From Planctomycetaceae bacterium (lineage in GTDB: Bacteria > Planctomycetota > Planctomycetia > Planctomycetales > Planctomycetaceae), in NCBI GenBank assembly GCA_021732785.1, contig JAKFUG010000027.1:142439-206438 (forward strand): 64,000 nt of DNA, in the 5' to 3' direction. Shown in pieces: positions 35,667-45,271 of this stretch. The notes beneath the pieces are model-generated. The model made no database searches and was not told the origin of the DNA. It was given only the letters and a program-made list of their open reading frames with translations. The number at the start of each line of letters is the position of its first letter. The stretch's first letter is position 1. Made by a program: the position numbers and the translations under genes.

Positions 35667-35738
35667 CACGCTTCAATGCCGATGTTGACCGCGGCCGGTT
35701 CCACACGGTCGTTCGCCGAGGACACGGCGATGTTAACG

Positions 35739-37067
35739 TCAGGGATTATTCGGCGGAGGTCGTTTCGGTGTGACATAAATCGGATTCGAAAGAATCCACG
35801 TCTTCTGTTCCCCGGCGATATCGAGGCTGACTTCGACCCGGTAGACGCCGGGTTCGGTGACGGGGAAGGCGAACGTGTCGCCCATCGTTTCCGCGGCGAC
35901 TTTGCCGTTGCGGATCAATCGCCAGCGTCCGGATAACGGGGTTTGCCCGCGGAAGGCGAGACCGTCGGTCAGCGGAAGCTTGCTCCCCATCTCGAAGCGC
36001 TCGTTCCCCTTCACGGCGACGAAATCAAAGCCCGTGGCATCGCAGAGCCAATCAAAGGCAACGTACACGCGGCCGGTGCCAAGGGCGTCCCACACCGCCT
36101 TCTCGCTCAGTTCCGGCATCAGTAAGTGTGTGCCGACGTAGCCGAGGCTGGTTTCGTAGCGATCGATCACCGCTTCGAAGAGCACGTCGCCGGGCTTCTT
36201 TCCTTCGGCGAGCGGTTCCAGCAACGGATTTCCCTTGGCGACCAGTTCCAGCACCGGTTTATCGAGGGCATCCATGATTTTCACTTTGCCGTCATCGCCG
36301 AGTCGCAGCCGTAGTCCGACGTTTTGATGGGCATCGTTCCCCGCGACGCCGGTGTGGGGCGCGAGTTGGCATAACTCGTCATAGCGCCGCAGATAGTCCG
36401 TCGGATAATCTTGAAACGCCGCGAACGCTGCCGCCGGGTACTGACGGTACAAATCCGCGGAGCGAAAGAACCACAACGGATTCTTCAGCGCGTTGAGTAA
36501 CTCCGTCTCTTCTTTGAAATCGGCGTGCGTGTTGTAGATTTCCGTTCCGGTGATGCCAGACAGCGTCCAATCCATCCGTTCTTCGAGGTGGCAAATGAAG
36601 AGGCGGCCATCGCGCCCGCAGACAAGATCGGTGAATTCCTGATTGCTGCCGCCGTCGAGTCCCTTCAGGCTTTGCGTGGGATAACAGAGGAACCCGCGCA
36701 TCTCGGCACCGGGAATCAACAGCACCCCATCCTTCAACCCGCGGTGACCATCGTTGAAGAAGTCGTAGTGCTCGGCCGGATGCTCGGAGAACATCAAGAC
36801 CTGTGTGCCGACTTTTTTTGCCGCCGCCACAATGTCCTCAATCTGTCCGCGACTGTCGTGTGAGAACTTGGAGTGGACATGCAGATTCGCGCGGTAGTCC
36901 GCTAACGGTCCCGGCCGCTTCAGACCTTTGCGTTGCGTGCGCAACTTCACGACGGCTTCGGTCACTGCTTCCAGTCGCTCTGGCGTGAGCCGTTTGAGCG
37001 CGTCGCCGGCACCGACCGGAGATGTGAGCAACACCATCGACAACAGCATCGCAATCCAACGCATCAT
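35739..37067 (-). CDS. Secreted PHP-family metal-dependent hydrolase
   Basis: This 442-residue protein has a signal peptide (MMRWIAMLLSMVLLTSPVGA). The PHP metal motif NLHVHSKFSHDSRG begins at residue 61 (H63, H65), with a later MFSEHPAEHYD and NDAHQN supplying probable further ligands. PHP proteins are usually phosphoesterases. The C-terminal 120 residues look like a beta-sandwich accessory domain (FPVTEPGVYRVEVSLDIAGE). AAGGA precedes ATG ATG at 37067. The substrate is unknown; a secreted PHP protein in planctomycetes may act on phosphorylated sugars or phosphonates, but this is guesswork. Confidence 0.83.
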   Translation of the reverse strand: MMRWIAMLLSMVLLTSPVGAGDALKRLTPERLEAVTEAVVKLRTQRKGLKRPGPLADYRANLHVHSKFSHDSRGQIEDIVAAAKKVGTQVLMFSEHPAEHYDFFNDGHRGLKDGVLLIPGAEMRGFLCYPTQSLKGLDGGSNQEFTDLVCGRDGRLFICHLEERMDWTLSGITGTEIYNTHADFKEETELLNALKNPLWFFRSADLYRQYPAAAFAAFQDYPTDYLRRYDELCQLAPHTGVAGNDAHQNVGLRLRLGDDGKVKIMDALDKPVLELVAKGNPLLEPLAEGKKPGDVLFEAVIDRYETSLGYVGTHLLMPELSEKAVWDALGTGRVYVAFDWLCDATGFDFVAVKGNERFEMGSKLPLTDGLAFRGQTPLSGRWRLIRNGKVAAETMGDTFAFPVTEPGVYRVEVSLDIAGEQKTWILSNPIYVTPKRPPPNNP

Positions 37068-37114
37068 TTCGTCCTTCTGACTCTCAACTCTCCACCATCA
37101 ACTCTCCACTGCGA

Positions 37115-38824
37115 TCAAATCCGCTTCGACAAACTTTCCCCGAGACGTTTCAGTGCCGGGCTGACGTCGAACGGTTCGAGGTGGACATTCAGCAGGCTGA
37201 AGGCGTCCCGATGCGCGAGCGCTGCGTTCAGCGCTTGATCGAGATCCCCTTCGGTGTGGATTTCGAAGCCCCAGCCGCTTCCGAGCAAGTCGGGCAGGCG
37301 GTGATAATCCCAATTGAGGATGTCGTTGAACGGGCCATCCTGAATGAACCGTTCCGTCGTGTAGCCCTTGTTGTTGAGGACGATCACGATCGGATTGAAG
37401 CCGTGCCGAACCGCGGTCGAGAGTTCCAGGCAGGTCATCTGAAAAGCGCCGTCGCCGACGAGCACAATCGGCCGCAATTGCGGATTCGCCACTTGCGCGC
37501 CAATGGATGCCGGGACCGCAAACCCCATGGAGGTGTAGTATGCCGGGCTGAGAAATTCCGTGCGGCGATAAATCGTGAGTTCCGCGGCCCCGAAGAGGCA
37601 GTCACCGACATCCGCCACAACCACCATATTCTCGTCGAGCAATTCGTTGATCCGCGCAAACAACCGCGCGGTCTTCATCGGGGCCGATGGGTTCAGCACA
37701 AATTTTTCCGCTTTCGGCTTCGGCGGCAATGCGCGCTTGCTCACTTTCAAATCGAGCTTTAACAGGCCCTTCACGAAGTCGCTGATGAGCACGTCATGAA
37801 AGTGATGGTGCGAAATTCGCAGATCTTCCGTCGTGGCATAGATGCACTTCGTCGGATCAAGCTGGGCCGTGTAGATGCCCAGATCGATGTCGGTGAGAAA
37901 CGCACCCAGCAGAATGATGCAATCGCTTTCTTCCACGAACTTCCGCACGCTCTCCCGGCACATGGCTCCTTCGTAAATGCCCACAAACAGCGGGTGTTTT
38001 TCACTGACCACCGACTTGCCCAACAGCGTGGCGGACATCGCGATCTGCGTTTTCTCGGCGAACTTCACCACGTCATCGCTGAGGCCGAAGCGGTGCATTT
38101 CCACCCCGGCAATGATGACCGGACGCTGGCTGCGGGCGATCATTTCCCCGGCTTCATGCAGGGCTTCCCGCAAGGCATCCGTGTGGCTTTGCGGCGGCTC
38201 CGACGACGGCACGTGCGGATACGGACACCGGGAATTCACCCGGTCACGAGGCAATTCCAGATAGACCGGCCGTTTGTATCTCACCGCGGCGTCGAGACAC
38301 CGATCGATCTCACGGAAGGCCGTCAGCGGGTCATCCAGCGAGGCATTGGCCACCGTGATTTTTTCAAAGACCTCGCGCTGTGTGGTGAAGTCGCGCACAC
38401 GGTGATGCAGCAACGGATTAGACCGCCGCTCTTCAACTCCAGGTGCCCCGCTGATCACAACGACCGGCGATTTTTCCGCATACGCCCCGGCAATCGAATT
38501 GCACAGGCTCAAACCGCCGACGCAATACGTCACGCACACCGCCCCTAACCCATGCACGCGGGCATACGCATCCGCCGCGTACCCGGCACAGTCTTCGCGC
38601 GTCATGCCGACGACCTTGAGCGGGCTGTCCTGCAAATGCCCGTAGAATTGCAGCACGAAGTCACCGGGGATGCCGAACACATCGGTGACGCCATAATCCT
38701 GCAACCGGCGGATGAGATACTCCCCGATCGTCGGTGACTCCGGGGTTGTCGGTCGGGCGACCTTTTTTTTCACGACCTTCTTCATTGCGGCAGCGGACGG
38801 GACCGACTTCTTGCGGCTGGCCAT
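37115..38824 (-). CDS. Thiamine-diphosphate 2-oxoacid decarboxylase, indolepyruvate-decarboxylase-like
   Basis: This 569-residue protein of the PDC/IPDC family decarboxylates a 2-oxo acid such as indolepyruvate or pyruvate. The TPP-activating Glu is E77 ([16 protein letters not shown]). The HH pair of this family is present at 140-141 ([10 protein letters not shown]). The TPP/Mg motif is GDGAFQ...[10 protein letters not shown] Lys-rich N-terminal tail ([16 protein letters not shown]) precedes the family start and is unusual. The ATG at 38824 is the natural start. It is probably in one transcript with the PHP gene (48-bp gap), though the two functions do not suggest a pathway. Confidence 0.9.
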   Translation of the reverse strand: MASRKKSVPSAAAMKKVVKKKVARPTTPESPTIGEYLIRRLQDYGVTDVFGIPGDFVLQFYGHLQDSPLKVVGMTREDCAGYAADAYARVHGLGAVCVTYCVGGLSLCNSIAGAYAEKSPVVVISGAPGVEERRSNPLLHHRVRDFTTQREVFEKITVANASLDDPLTAFREIDRCLDAAVRYKRPVYLELPRDRVNSRCPYPHVPSSEPPQSHTDALREALHEAGEMIARSQRPVIIAGVEMHRFGLSDDVVKFAEKTQIAMSATLLGKSVVSEKHPLFVGIYEGAMCRESVRKFVEESDCIILLGAFLTDIDLGIYTAQLDPTKCIYATTEDLRISHHHFHDVLISDFVKGLLKLDLKVSKRALPPKPKAEKFVLNPSAPMKTARLFARINELLDENMVVVADVGDCLFGAAELTIYRRTEFLSPAYYTSMGFAVPASIGAQVANPQLRPIVLVGDGAFQMTCLELSTAVRHGFNPIVIVLNNKGYTTERFIQDGPFNDILNWDYHRLPDLLGSGWGFEIHTEGDLDQALNAALAHRDAFSLLNVHLEPFDVSPALKRLGESLSKRI

Positions 38825-39115
38825 GATGCAGACTCCTCAGCAGGCAGGCGCGATGCAAACCGTGGCCGCAAAAACGCCCAGCGCGCGGCCGCGAAGGAAT
38901 TCTCAGCCGTGACGTGCGTTTGGTCAATGCGTGATGTGTGCGGAATTGATGAACTTGACACAGCAACGTAAGCATATCGCGAAGGAGATTCCTCAAGCGG
39001 ACGAAATTGTCAATGACGGGCAATTGCCAATCGTGTTAGACTGTCGTCGCGGAAGTGAATGGGTTGCCCCTCAGCGGGCCGTCTTCTTTTAACCGATGGG
39101 CAGGAATAAACTTCC

Positions 39116-39391
39116 ATGTCGCCGCGGGATGCCTTGGTCGAACAAATTTGTGCGTTGCCACTGGCCGAACGATTGCAGATTCGAGCCGCGCTCGATGAGA
39201 GCGTCGATCGGGACCTCGCGGGGAGCGGGGCGGAGCCAGGAAACGCTGCCGACTGGTCCATTGCGCGGGAACGTCTCGAAGCAGAGTTGCTGCGCGGTCT
39301 TGACAGTGGCCCGTCGATCCTTGTGGATGAAGTCTATTGGCTCGAGTTACGGGACCGGATCGCGCGCCGACGGCAGAAGTCCGTATCATGA
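39116..39391 (+). CDS. Antitoxin of a ParE-like module
   Basis: This 91-residue protein matches the addiction-module antitoxin pattern: ALPLAERLQIRAALDESV, then WSIARERLEAELLRGL, with a short basic C-terminus. It overlaps the downstream toxin by ATGA (39388-39391), the usual order antitoxin-then-toxin. It probably binds the toxin through its C-terminal part and may autoregulate. No operator was identified upstream. Confidence 0.8.
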   Translation: MSPRDALVEQICALPLAERLQIRAALDESVDRDLAGSGAEPGNAADWSIARERLEAELLRGLDSGPSILVDEVYWLELRDRIARRRQKSVS

Positions 39392-39723
39392 CGCCATTGC
39401 CGACAGCATTCCGGCCGCAATTCGAGTCCGACCTGCTGGATCAGACGGGCTACCTCGAACGGGAAGCTGGAGAGGCCGTGGCTGATCGATTCTTTGCGGC
39501 GGTGAAAATTTCGATTGCCTTTCTTGCTGAGTTTCCGAACGTCGGTACGCGTTGCCACTTCGAGAATCCGCAACTGAGTGGCATTCGGGCATGGCCGGTT
39601 GATGGATTTCGCTCGTGGCTCATCTTTTTCCTCCACACCAAAGAAGGTCTGGAGTTCGTCCGTTTGCTGCACGGTCGCCGCGACTGGTCCACCTTGTTGA
39701 GCGCTGGCGAGGAAGATTCGTAG
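39388..39723 (+). CDS. ParE/RelE-family toxin
   Basis: This 111-residue protein has the RelE/ParE fold pattern: FRPQFESDLLDQTGYLEREAG at the start, FFAAVKISIAFLAEFPNVGT, then IRAWPVDGFRSWLIFFLHTK and FVRLLHGRRDW at the C-terminus, where ParE toxins carry their conserved I-x-R-LLHGR motif. The start is fixed by the ATGA overlap with the antitoxin. ParE toxins poison gyrase and RelE cuts mRNA; which applies here cannot be told from sequence alone. Confidence 0.86.
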   Translation: MTPLPTAFRPQFESDLLDQTGYLEREAGEAVADRFFAAVKISIAFLAEFPNVGTRCHFENPQLSGIRAWPVDGFRSWLIFFLHTKEGLEFVRLLHGRRDWSTLLSAGEEDS

Positions 39724-39866
39724 GGCGAGCGATGCCCACCAGGGATTTATCTCCGCTTTCCACAACCCCGCATTGCGTCCTAAAACGAAGATGTTCGGCA
39801 CAGCCTACTCGACTTGTCAAATGTTGAGATTGCGATGGTCAATTCTGCCGCGATATGATTAGAACC

Positions 39867-40208
39867 ATGTCAAACACCATTGCGACTCACATTGAACCCC
39901 GCGCAAATCGAGATGGGCGCGAACGGGCCTACATCGATGGCACGCGAGTTCGTGTTCAAGACATCGTCGCCCTGGCAGAAATCCAGGGACGGACGGCCGA
40001 TCAGATTGTCACCGCAGTCCCGCACCTGTCGTTGTCTCAGGTTCATGCAGCGCTATCGTATTACTTTGACCACCGAGCCGAGATTCAGCAGGAGATGCGT
40101 GAAGATGAAGAACTCGCCCGCCAACTGAAGATCCTGGGCGGTCCCGGCCCCTTGGAACGACGCTTGAAAACTACAGCGGGACCGACCGGCGATACAGTTT
40201 CATCTTGA
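39867..40208 (+). CDS. DUF433-family antitoxin
   Basis: This 113-residue protein carries the DUF433 winged-helix signature RAYIDGTRVRVQDIVALAEI and TAVPHLSLSQVHAALSYYFDH. DUF433 proteins pair with DUF5615 PIN-like toxins and act as antitoxins. The ATG at 39867 is preferred over 39855, though neither has a clear ribosome-binding site. Its 3' end overlaps the toxin frame by about 17 bp (40192-40208). Confidence 0.8.
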   Translation: MSNTIATHIEPRANRDGRERAYIDGTRVRVQDIVALAEIQGRTADQIVTAVPHLSLSQVHAALSYYFDHRAEIQQEMREDEELARQLKILGGPGPLERRLKTTAGPTGDTVSS

Positions 40209-40515
40209 TGAGCACGTCGATCATTCCATCGCTCAAGCGCTGCGGCGACGCGGCATCAACGTCACCACAACTTCGGATGCAAGATTGCTCGGTGCGTCCG
40301 ACGAGGATCACCTCGAATATGCTCAAACAGCGGAGCGTGTCCTGTTCACTCAGGATGCCGATTTTCTGCGGCGGCATCAGCAAGGGGTAACCCATGCGGG
40401 AATCGTGTATGCAGTTCCGGGATCGCGAGAGGTGGGTGAGATCGTGCGATTTCTCTGCCTGATTCACGATTGCCGCACGCCCGAGCAAATGCGCGGAATG
40501 GTTGAGTATTTGTGA
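40192..40515 (+). pseudogene. DUF5615 PIN-like toxin with lost start codon
   Basis: The frame reads (I)QFHLDEHVDHSIAQALRRRG, then INVTTTSDARLLGASDEDHL, VLFTQDADFLRRH and THAGIVYAVPGS...MRGMVEYL, an almost complete DUF5615 toxin of about 107 residues. The usual first Asp motif LDEHVD is present. A TGA stands nine codons upstream in frame and there is no ATG, GTG or TTG between it and LDEHVD; ATA at 40192-40194 occupies the expected start position. One G-to-A change from ATG would explain this. Translation from an internal TTG at 40285 would lose the catalytic N-terminus. Either the toxin is silent or it uses an ATA start. Confidence 0.65.
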
Positions 40516-40537
40516 GACTGTTCGTGAGGCCACCGCG

Positions 40538-40954
40538 ATGAAATCCCTCTCTGACAAGTTTTCGACAACCGTCCAATTCACCAGATTTGGTTTGAGCCAT
40601 GCCGTTGTCTTTGGCGTCGTCTGGCTTGGCTTCACGGCATTGACCTACATGGCGGTTTCCGGAGGATTGTCCAACGCCTCACAGGAACGCGGTCTGGTCG
40701 CGATGACGACACTCGGAACGATTGCCGGTCCGATGACGGGGGCGATCAGCCGCCGGTTTCAAGGCTGCTGTCTGCAAGCGTCGATGTCCTTGTTGCCGTA
40801 TGCCGCCACCGGGTTGGTGATCGGCGTCTTGTTTCAATGCCTGCCGCTTCCCTGCCGCCGAGGCTGGCAAGGTCTGCGGTTGAGCGTCTGGGGACTCGGG
40901 TGGCTCGTCTGGTTTGGCAGCGGGATGGTTTCGTTTGCCCACGCGTTATCGTGA
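40538..40954 (+). CDS. Small polytopic membrane protein of unknown function
   Basis: This 138-residue protein has four hydrophobic segments: SHAVVFGVVWLGFTALTYMAV, MTTLGTIAGPMTGAI, MSLLPYAATGLVIGVLF and LRLSVWGLGWLVWFGSGMV. GTGAGG precedes the ATG at 40538, 23 bp after the toxin remnant. It could be part of the same transcript. I do not recognise a family. Confidence 0.65.
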   Translation: MKSLSDKFSTTVQFTRFGLSHAVVFGVVWLGFTALTYMAVSGGLSNASQERGLVAMTTLGTIAGPMTGAISRRFQGCCLQASMSLLPYAATGLVIGVLFQCLPLPCRRGWQGLRLSVWGLGWLVWFGSGMVSFAHALS

Positions 40955-41082
40955 AGGTGTAGCGTTGCCGACAAGCGACCGGTACAGTAGCGATGAGAGC
41001 CGTTTGTGGGGCCCGTGTCCCACTGATTTTACCGGACGGCGCACAACGGACTGGCGCATGACACTGCATCGCGAGAAAGCCG

Positions 41083-43545
41083 ATGTCCGCCCTCACGCCC
41101 TCTGATTCTCCGCCGGAATCGATTCCGTTATCCACCGACTGGGAAGGTGCCTGCGACCAGTTTGAGGACGAGTTTCGAGCCGGCGCGACGCCCGGCATCG
41201 AAGCGGCTTTGTCCACGGTGACGGCCAACATTCGTCCGCGGTTGCTGTTCGAACTGCTGTCCATTGAACGCTGGTGGCGAAAACGGCGCGGAGAAATTGC
41301 CCAGCCGGCCGAATATCTCTCGCGATTTCCGCATGATCAGGAAATCATCGCGGCCGCGCTGTCTTCGATGAAATCGCCATTTCCATCGACAATGAGGTTG
41401 TCGGCGATGACTGCGAAGCCACCGGAACCGGCGCTCGACGTCGGTGGCACGCTGGGACCGTATCACCTGGTTGCCAAACTTGGCGAAGGAGGCATGGGGA
41501 TCGTCTTTCGAGCGATCCACACCAAACTCGACAAGGTCGTGGCACTCAAAATTCTGTCTGCCGCGTTCATGAACCAGCCCGATGCCGCCGCGCGTTTCCA
41601 GCGTGAAATGAAAGCCGTGGGGCGTGTCAACCATCCGCATGTGGCGCAGGCATTCGATGCCGGCGAGATCAACGGCACGCATTACCTCGCGATGGAATTC
41701 GTCGAAGGCCAGGACCTCGCCACAATCATTCGTGAGCGCGGGGCGCTGCCGTTTGCCACGGCGTGTCGCCTCATTCGTGAAGCCGCGGAGGCCTTGTCGG
41801 CCGCGCATGCCGCGGGGCTTGTCCATCGCGACGTGAAACCATCGAACCTGTTGCTCGACCAGAACGGACGTGTGAAGTTGCTGGATCTGGGACTGTCGCG
41901 GCTTCTCGCAAAGGAAGACACGCCCGGCACCAATCTGACGGCGTTCGGCCAGGTCTTCGGCACGGCCGATTACATGGCTCCCGAGCAATGGGACGATCCC
42001 CGCAAAGCCGATGCGCGGACTGATCTGTATGCGCTAGGTTGTACGCTCTTTCATTTGATCAGTGGACGTCCACCCTATGCGTCGGACGACCATCAATCGG
42101 TGATCGGTAAGATGAAAGGCCATGTCTCGGCCCCTCTTCCCGATCTCACCGAGCTTGCTCCGCAAACTCCCGCGACCGTGGTGGAAGTCTGTCGGCGGCT
42201 GATGTCCAAACGTCCCGAAGATCGGTTTCCGTCCGCCCATGATGTCGTGCTGGCCCTCGCTTCCTTTGCCAATACCAACCTCGTCCTGCCACCACTCTTG
42301 ACGAGCGGCTCCCGGTCCACCGCTCGTTCGTTATCCCCTTCGTCTTTGCCGGCGGGTGATGATCCATCCTCTACCGCGTCGCCGCCGTCCGTTTCGCCCA
42401 CGACGCGAATCTCACCGGGAATCTCGGAAAACCGGTTCACGCGCGAGATGATTTCTTCGGCATCATTCCACATGATTCGCGCAGGACTGGTGCTTCTTGC
42501 CGATGATAACCCCTACGATCGCCAGGCATTTCGTCGATTGATCGAGCGGCTCGGTCACGAAGTGATGGAAGCGGAAAATGGCGAGCGCGCGCTCGCGATT
42601 CTGGCGGAACATCCGGTCGATTTGATTCTGCTCGATTTGAAGATGCCGGTAATGACCGGCGAAGAAGTCTTCGACCACTTGCAAGCCAGTGGTCGCCTGC
42701 AGAAGATTCCCGTGCTGATTTTGTCGGGCTCGGCCAGTGAAACGGAATCGGCGGCGGAAGTGGCCCGCTTCGTGGCACTCGGCGCGGAAGACTATCTGCA
42801 AAAGAATGGCGATCCGCGTCTCCTGGAAGCGCGCGTGATGAATTCGCTCACGAAGAAACTGCTGCGTGACGAGCAACAGCAGTCGCTGCAGACGCTGAAA
42901 CGCCAGCGCAGCAGCATCGATAAATTGCTGAATGCGCTCTTGCCGCATCAAATCAAGGCCCGCATTCTGGCCGATTTCAATGAGTCGGGCCAATTCGCGG
43001 TCGAGCCGCAGCGCTACGACGCCGCCGCGGTGCTGCATGTGGGCTGGGTGGAATTCAGTCAATTCTGCGAACAAATGTCGCCGCGCGAAGTGGTCGACGC
43101 ATTGCATGCGCTGGTGACCGCACTGGAACAGATTTGCGTCAAACACAATCTGGAAAAGATCAAGACCATCGGCAGTTCGTTCGTCGCCACCGCGGGCTTG
43201 AATTCCTTCGCGGAGCAACCTGTCAGAAGTTGCCTCGCGGCCGCGGTCGACATGCTGGCCGTTGCCGCCGCGCTTTCGCCGCCGGCAACATTGCGGATCG
43301 GCATCGACTTTGGTCGCGTTGTCGCTGGAGTGGTAGGAACGAGCAAGTTTCAGTTCGACATCTGGGGGCAAACCGTCGACCGGGCGTTGGCACTCGAACA
43401 GATTGGCGATCCCGGCAGTATCCATCTCTCGGCGGCCGCGTGGCGCGAAGTGGAGGACGATTGCCGCGGGGAGGTTGCCATGCGCGAATTACCGGGGCTC
43501 GGCCGCCAGGCGGTCCATCGCTTCCGGCAGTTTGACGCTCAATAA
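41083..43545 (+). CDS. Ser/Thr kinase - response-regulator receiver - degenerate class III cyclase fusion
   Basis: This 820-residue cytoplasmic protein has no evident membrane segment. The kinase domain (about 125-395) has GEGGMG (134-139), catalytic Lys in VALKIL (K156), HRDVKPSN (248-255), and DLG (268-270) in place of DFG. After a Ser/Pro-rich linker, a receiver domain (468-590) has ADDN (D474, D475), phospho-acceptor D518 in ILLDLKMP, and K574. The C-terminal domain (about 640-815) matches class III cyclases but has lost key residues: the two metal Asp align with G654/W655 (VLHVGWVEFS) and S698 (KTIGSSF), and the Asn/Arg pair of WGxxVNxAxR is replaced (WGQTVDRALA). It is therefore probably a regulatory pseudo-cyclase. 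Confidence 0.9.
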   Translation: MSALTPSDSPPESIPLSTDWEGACDQFEDEFRAGATPGIEAALSTVTANIRPRLLFELLSIERWWRKRRGEIAQPAEYLSRFPHDQEIIAAALSSMKSPFPSTMRLSAMTAKPPEPALDVGGTLGPYHLVAKLGEGGMGIVFRAIHTKLDKVVALKILSAAFMNQPDAAARFQREMKAVGRVNHPHVAQAFDAGEINGTHYLAMEFVEGQDLATIIRERGALPFATACRLIREAAEALSAAHAAGLVHRDVKPSNLLLDQNGRVKLLDLGLSRLLAKEDTPGTNLTAFGQVFGTADYMAPEQWDDPRKADARTDLYALGCTLFHLISGRPPYASDDHQSVIGKMKGHVSAPLPDLTELAPQTPATVVEVCRRLMSKRPEDRFPSAHDVVLALASFANTNLVLPPLLTSGSRSTARSLSPSSLPAGDDPSSTASPPSVSPTTRISPGISENRFTREMISSASFHMIRAGLVLLADDNPYDRQAFRRLIERLGHEVMEAENGERALAILAEHPVDLILLDLKMPVMTGEEVFDHLQASGRLQKIPVLILSGSASETESAAEVARFVALGAEDYLQKNGDPRLLEARVMNSLTKKLLRDEQQQSLQTLKRQRSSIDKLLNALLPHQIKARILADFNESGQFAVEPQRYDAAAVLHVGWVEFSQFCEQMSPREVVDALHALVTALEQICVKHNLEKIKTIGSSFVATAGLNSFAEQPVRSCLAAAVDMLAVAAALSPPATLRIGIDFGRVVAGVVGTSKFQFDIWGQTVDRALALEQIGDPGSIHLSAAAWREVEDDCRGEVAMRELPGLGRQAVHRFRQFDAQ

Positions 43546-43551
43546 AAAAGA

Positions 43552-43573
43552 CCCAGGGATCGGAATCCCTGGG
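43552..43573. repeat. CCCAGGGAT hairpin, second copy
   Basis: Identical in the hairpin and flanks (AGACCC..., ...GGGCTTC) to 21150-21171, and again directly after a stop codon, here that of the kinase fusion. Confidence 0.8.
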
Positions 43574-43606
43574 CTTCCTGATTGCACGCCTCATCGATCG
43601 TGGGCA

Positions 43607-45271
43607 TCACGACTTCTTGGCGTTCCATTCATCCAGCATCGCCTGATAGCGGGCCTTGTTGAAGTCGGCAGGAATTTCTTCGTCGTGATCTTGCAGCAGA
43701 TCCTCGATGGTTAGCGTGCCGGGATTCACGCCTTCCGCGGGGACATCCAATCCGGCGGTCCAGACGATTGCATTCAGGAAGAACTTGCGAAACTCGTTGT
43801 GGCCCCAGTTCCAGTGGACGTGACCGCCGGAACAGCCAAAGCCACGACCGCCATCGGCCCGTTCGGTGGCCCACGCCATGTGTTGCGGGGCCTTGTCTTC
43901 AATCACGGCTTTGCGGGCATGCGGGTTGTTGTTGTGCTGGTTTTCCGGGCGGCTGAGCTTGTACGTCTTTTTCCCATCGGCCTCGATCATGACCGGCTTG
44001 CCCGCGGCATCGACTTCCACCAGCGTCGTCAGCGGGGGCAAGTCGGTGAGCAACGGCGTCACACCGGCCATGCCTTCGCGAAACCGCATGTGGTAATACC
44101 ATTCATCATTGATCTGAAACGGCCGCACGCCACGTGTCGCCTGATGTTCGGGCAGCTTCGTGTAATTGGCGGTCCAGTGCGGATTGACGGAGTAGTTCGG
44201 TTCAAAGAACCCACCCGTCCAGCGGAGGAACGCATCTCCCGGAGCGCCGATCACCGTCTCCACGCCGTAGTGAATACAGACAATGCCGACACCTTTGTCG
44301 CACAATGCTTGCAGTTCGCTGAGATGTTCATTGAAGGGATGCCCGCCACCGCCATCGGCGTAAATGACAATGGTGTTGGCTTTCGCGAGCTTCTCGGCCG
44401 AGGGCCAGCCAGCCTTTTCCAGGGAGTGCATTTCGGCGGTGATGGGCAAGCCGCTGGAATTGATGAGTTTTGCGAGTAACGCACACCCGGCGGTATGGTC
44501 GTGAGCACCGAAGCCGTGGCTGCGACGACCGGCGAGCAACAGGGCATGCTTCTTCCCGACGGCTGCGGTCGCGGCGGTCTTCTTGATCTTGATGTTGCGG
44601 AACTGCACTTTCATCGGCGGACCGGCGTGCAACTGCAACGCCAGCACGCCCGATGCGCGGCGGTCAGGATGTTCGTCGGTGCAGACCGAGGTCACCGCGT
44701 CGTTGATGCGATGCTCGAAAGTGTAACCCTTCGCCGAGATGCGGTACGTGTTCCAGTCTTCTTTTTTGATGTGCGTCTGGATTTCCTTGGTATCGCCGAC
44801 GGAACCGACGACCTCGACGACAACCTTGCCGTCTTCGCCCTTCTTCACCACAGTCTTCTGACCGCGATTGGCGAGAATGCCGCGGAAGCGTTCTCCGTAG
44901 TTGATCCCCGAATACGTGTCACCGGCTTCAAAATCGGCCTGATAACCACCGATGACCCATTTTTCATTCGGGACTTCGAAGCTGCGGTATTGGATGCCGG
45001 AGTTGCCGCCGATGATTTTGTATTCCAGCGTCAGTTCAAAATCGCCGACGTCGCCGCCGCGGTAAACGATGAACGTGTTGCCTTTCGTGGGCTTTTCCGC
45101 GGTCGTCTGGCCGGTGATGCAGCCGTCTTCCACGCGCCAGAAGTCGGGATTGCCGTCCCAGTTCTTCAGCGTTTGACCATCAAAGATTGATTCGAAACCA
45201 TCTTGAGCCAAGGCGGCGTTGCCCAGGGCACACAGCCCGGCAACGACCAGCGCGATCCATCCAGTCCGCAT
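43607..45271 (-). CDS. DUF1080 - ThuA-like secreted protein
   Basis: This 554-residue protein has a signal peptide (MRTGWIALVVAGLCALGNAALAQ). The N-terminal half is a DUF1080 concanavalin-like domain (GFESIFDGQTLKNWDGNPDF, GNSGIQYRSFEVPNEKW), linked to carbohydrate handling. The C-terminal half (about 220-554) is ThuA-like, a glutamine-amidotransferase-fold family often tied to trehalose or sugar metabolism (KHALLLAGRRSHGFGAHDHT, GVGIVCIHYGVETV). The ATG at 45271 follows GGGAGA and starts the signal peptide; an upstream frame from 45382 does not. Both domains are greatly expanded in planctomycetes; the reaction is unknown. Confidence 0.9.
   Translation of the reverse strand: MRTGWIALVVAGLCALGNAALAQDGFESIFDGQTLKNWDGNPDFWRVEDGCITGQTTAEKPTKGNTFIVYRGGDVGDFELTLEYKIIGGNSGIQYRSFEVPNEKWVIGGYQADFEAGDTYSGINYGERFRGILANRGQKTVVKKGEDGKVVVEVVGSVGDTKEIQTHIKKEDWNTYRISAKGYTFEHRINDAVTSVCTDEHPDRRASGVLALQLHAGPPMKVQFRNIKIKKTAATAAVGKKHALLLAGRRSHGFGAHDHTAGCALLAKLINSSGLPITAEMHSLEKAGWPSAEKLAKANTIVIYADGGGGHPFNEHLSELQALCDKGVGIVCIHYGVETVIGAPGDAFLRWTGGFFEPNYSVNPHWTANYTKLPEHQATRGVRPFQINDEWYYHMRFREGMAGVTPLLTDLPPLTTLVEVDAAGKPVMIEADGKKTYKLSRPENQHNNNPHARKAVIEDKAPQHMAWATERADGGRGFGCSGGHVHWNWGHNEFRKFFLNAIVWTAGLDVPAEGVNPGTLTIEDLLQDHDEEIPADFNKARYQAMLDEWNAKKS

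Noticed and set aside
40285..40515. A 76-codon gene starting from TTG in the DUF5615 toxin frame
   Set aside because: This start would remove LDEHVD and the first catalytic acid of the PIN-like fold. The intact frame continues upstream to a lost start codon, so I treat the whole as a pseudogene.
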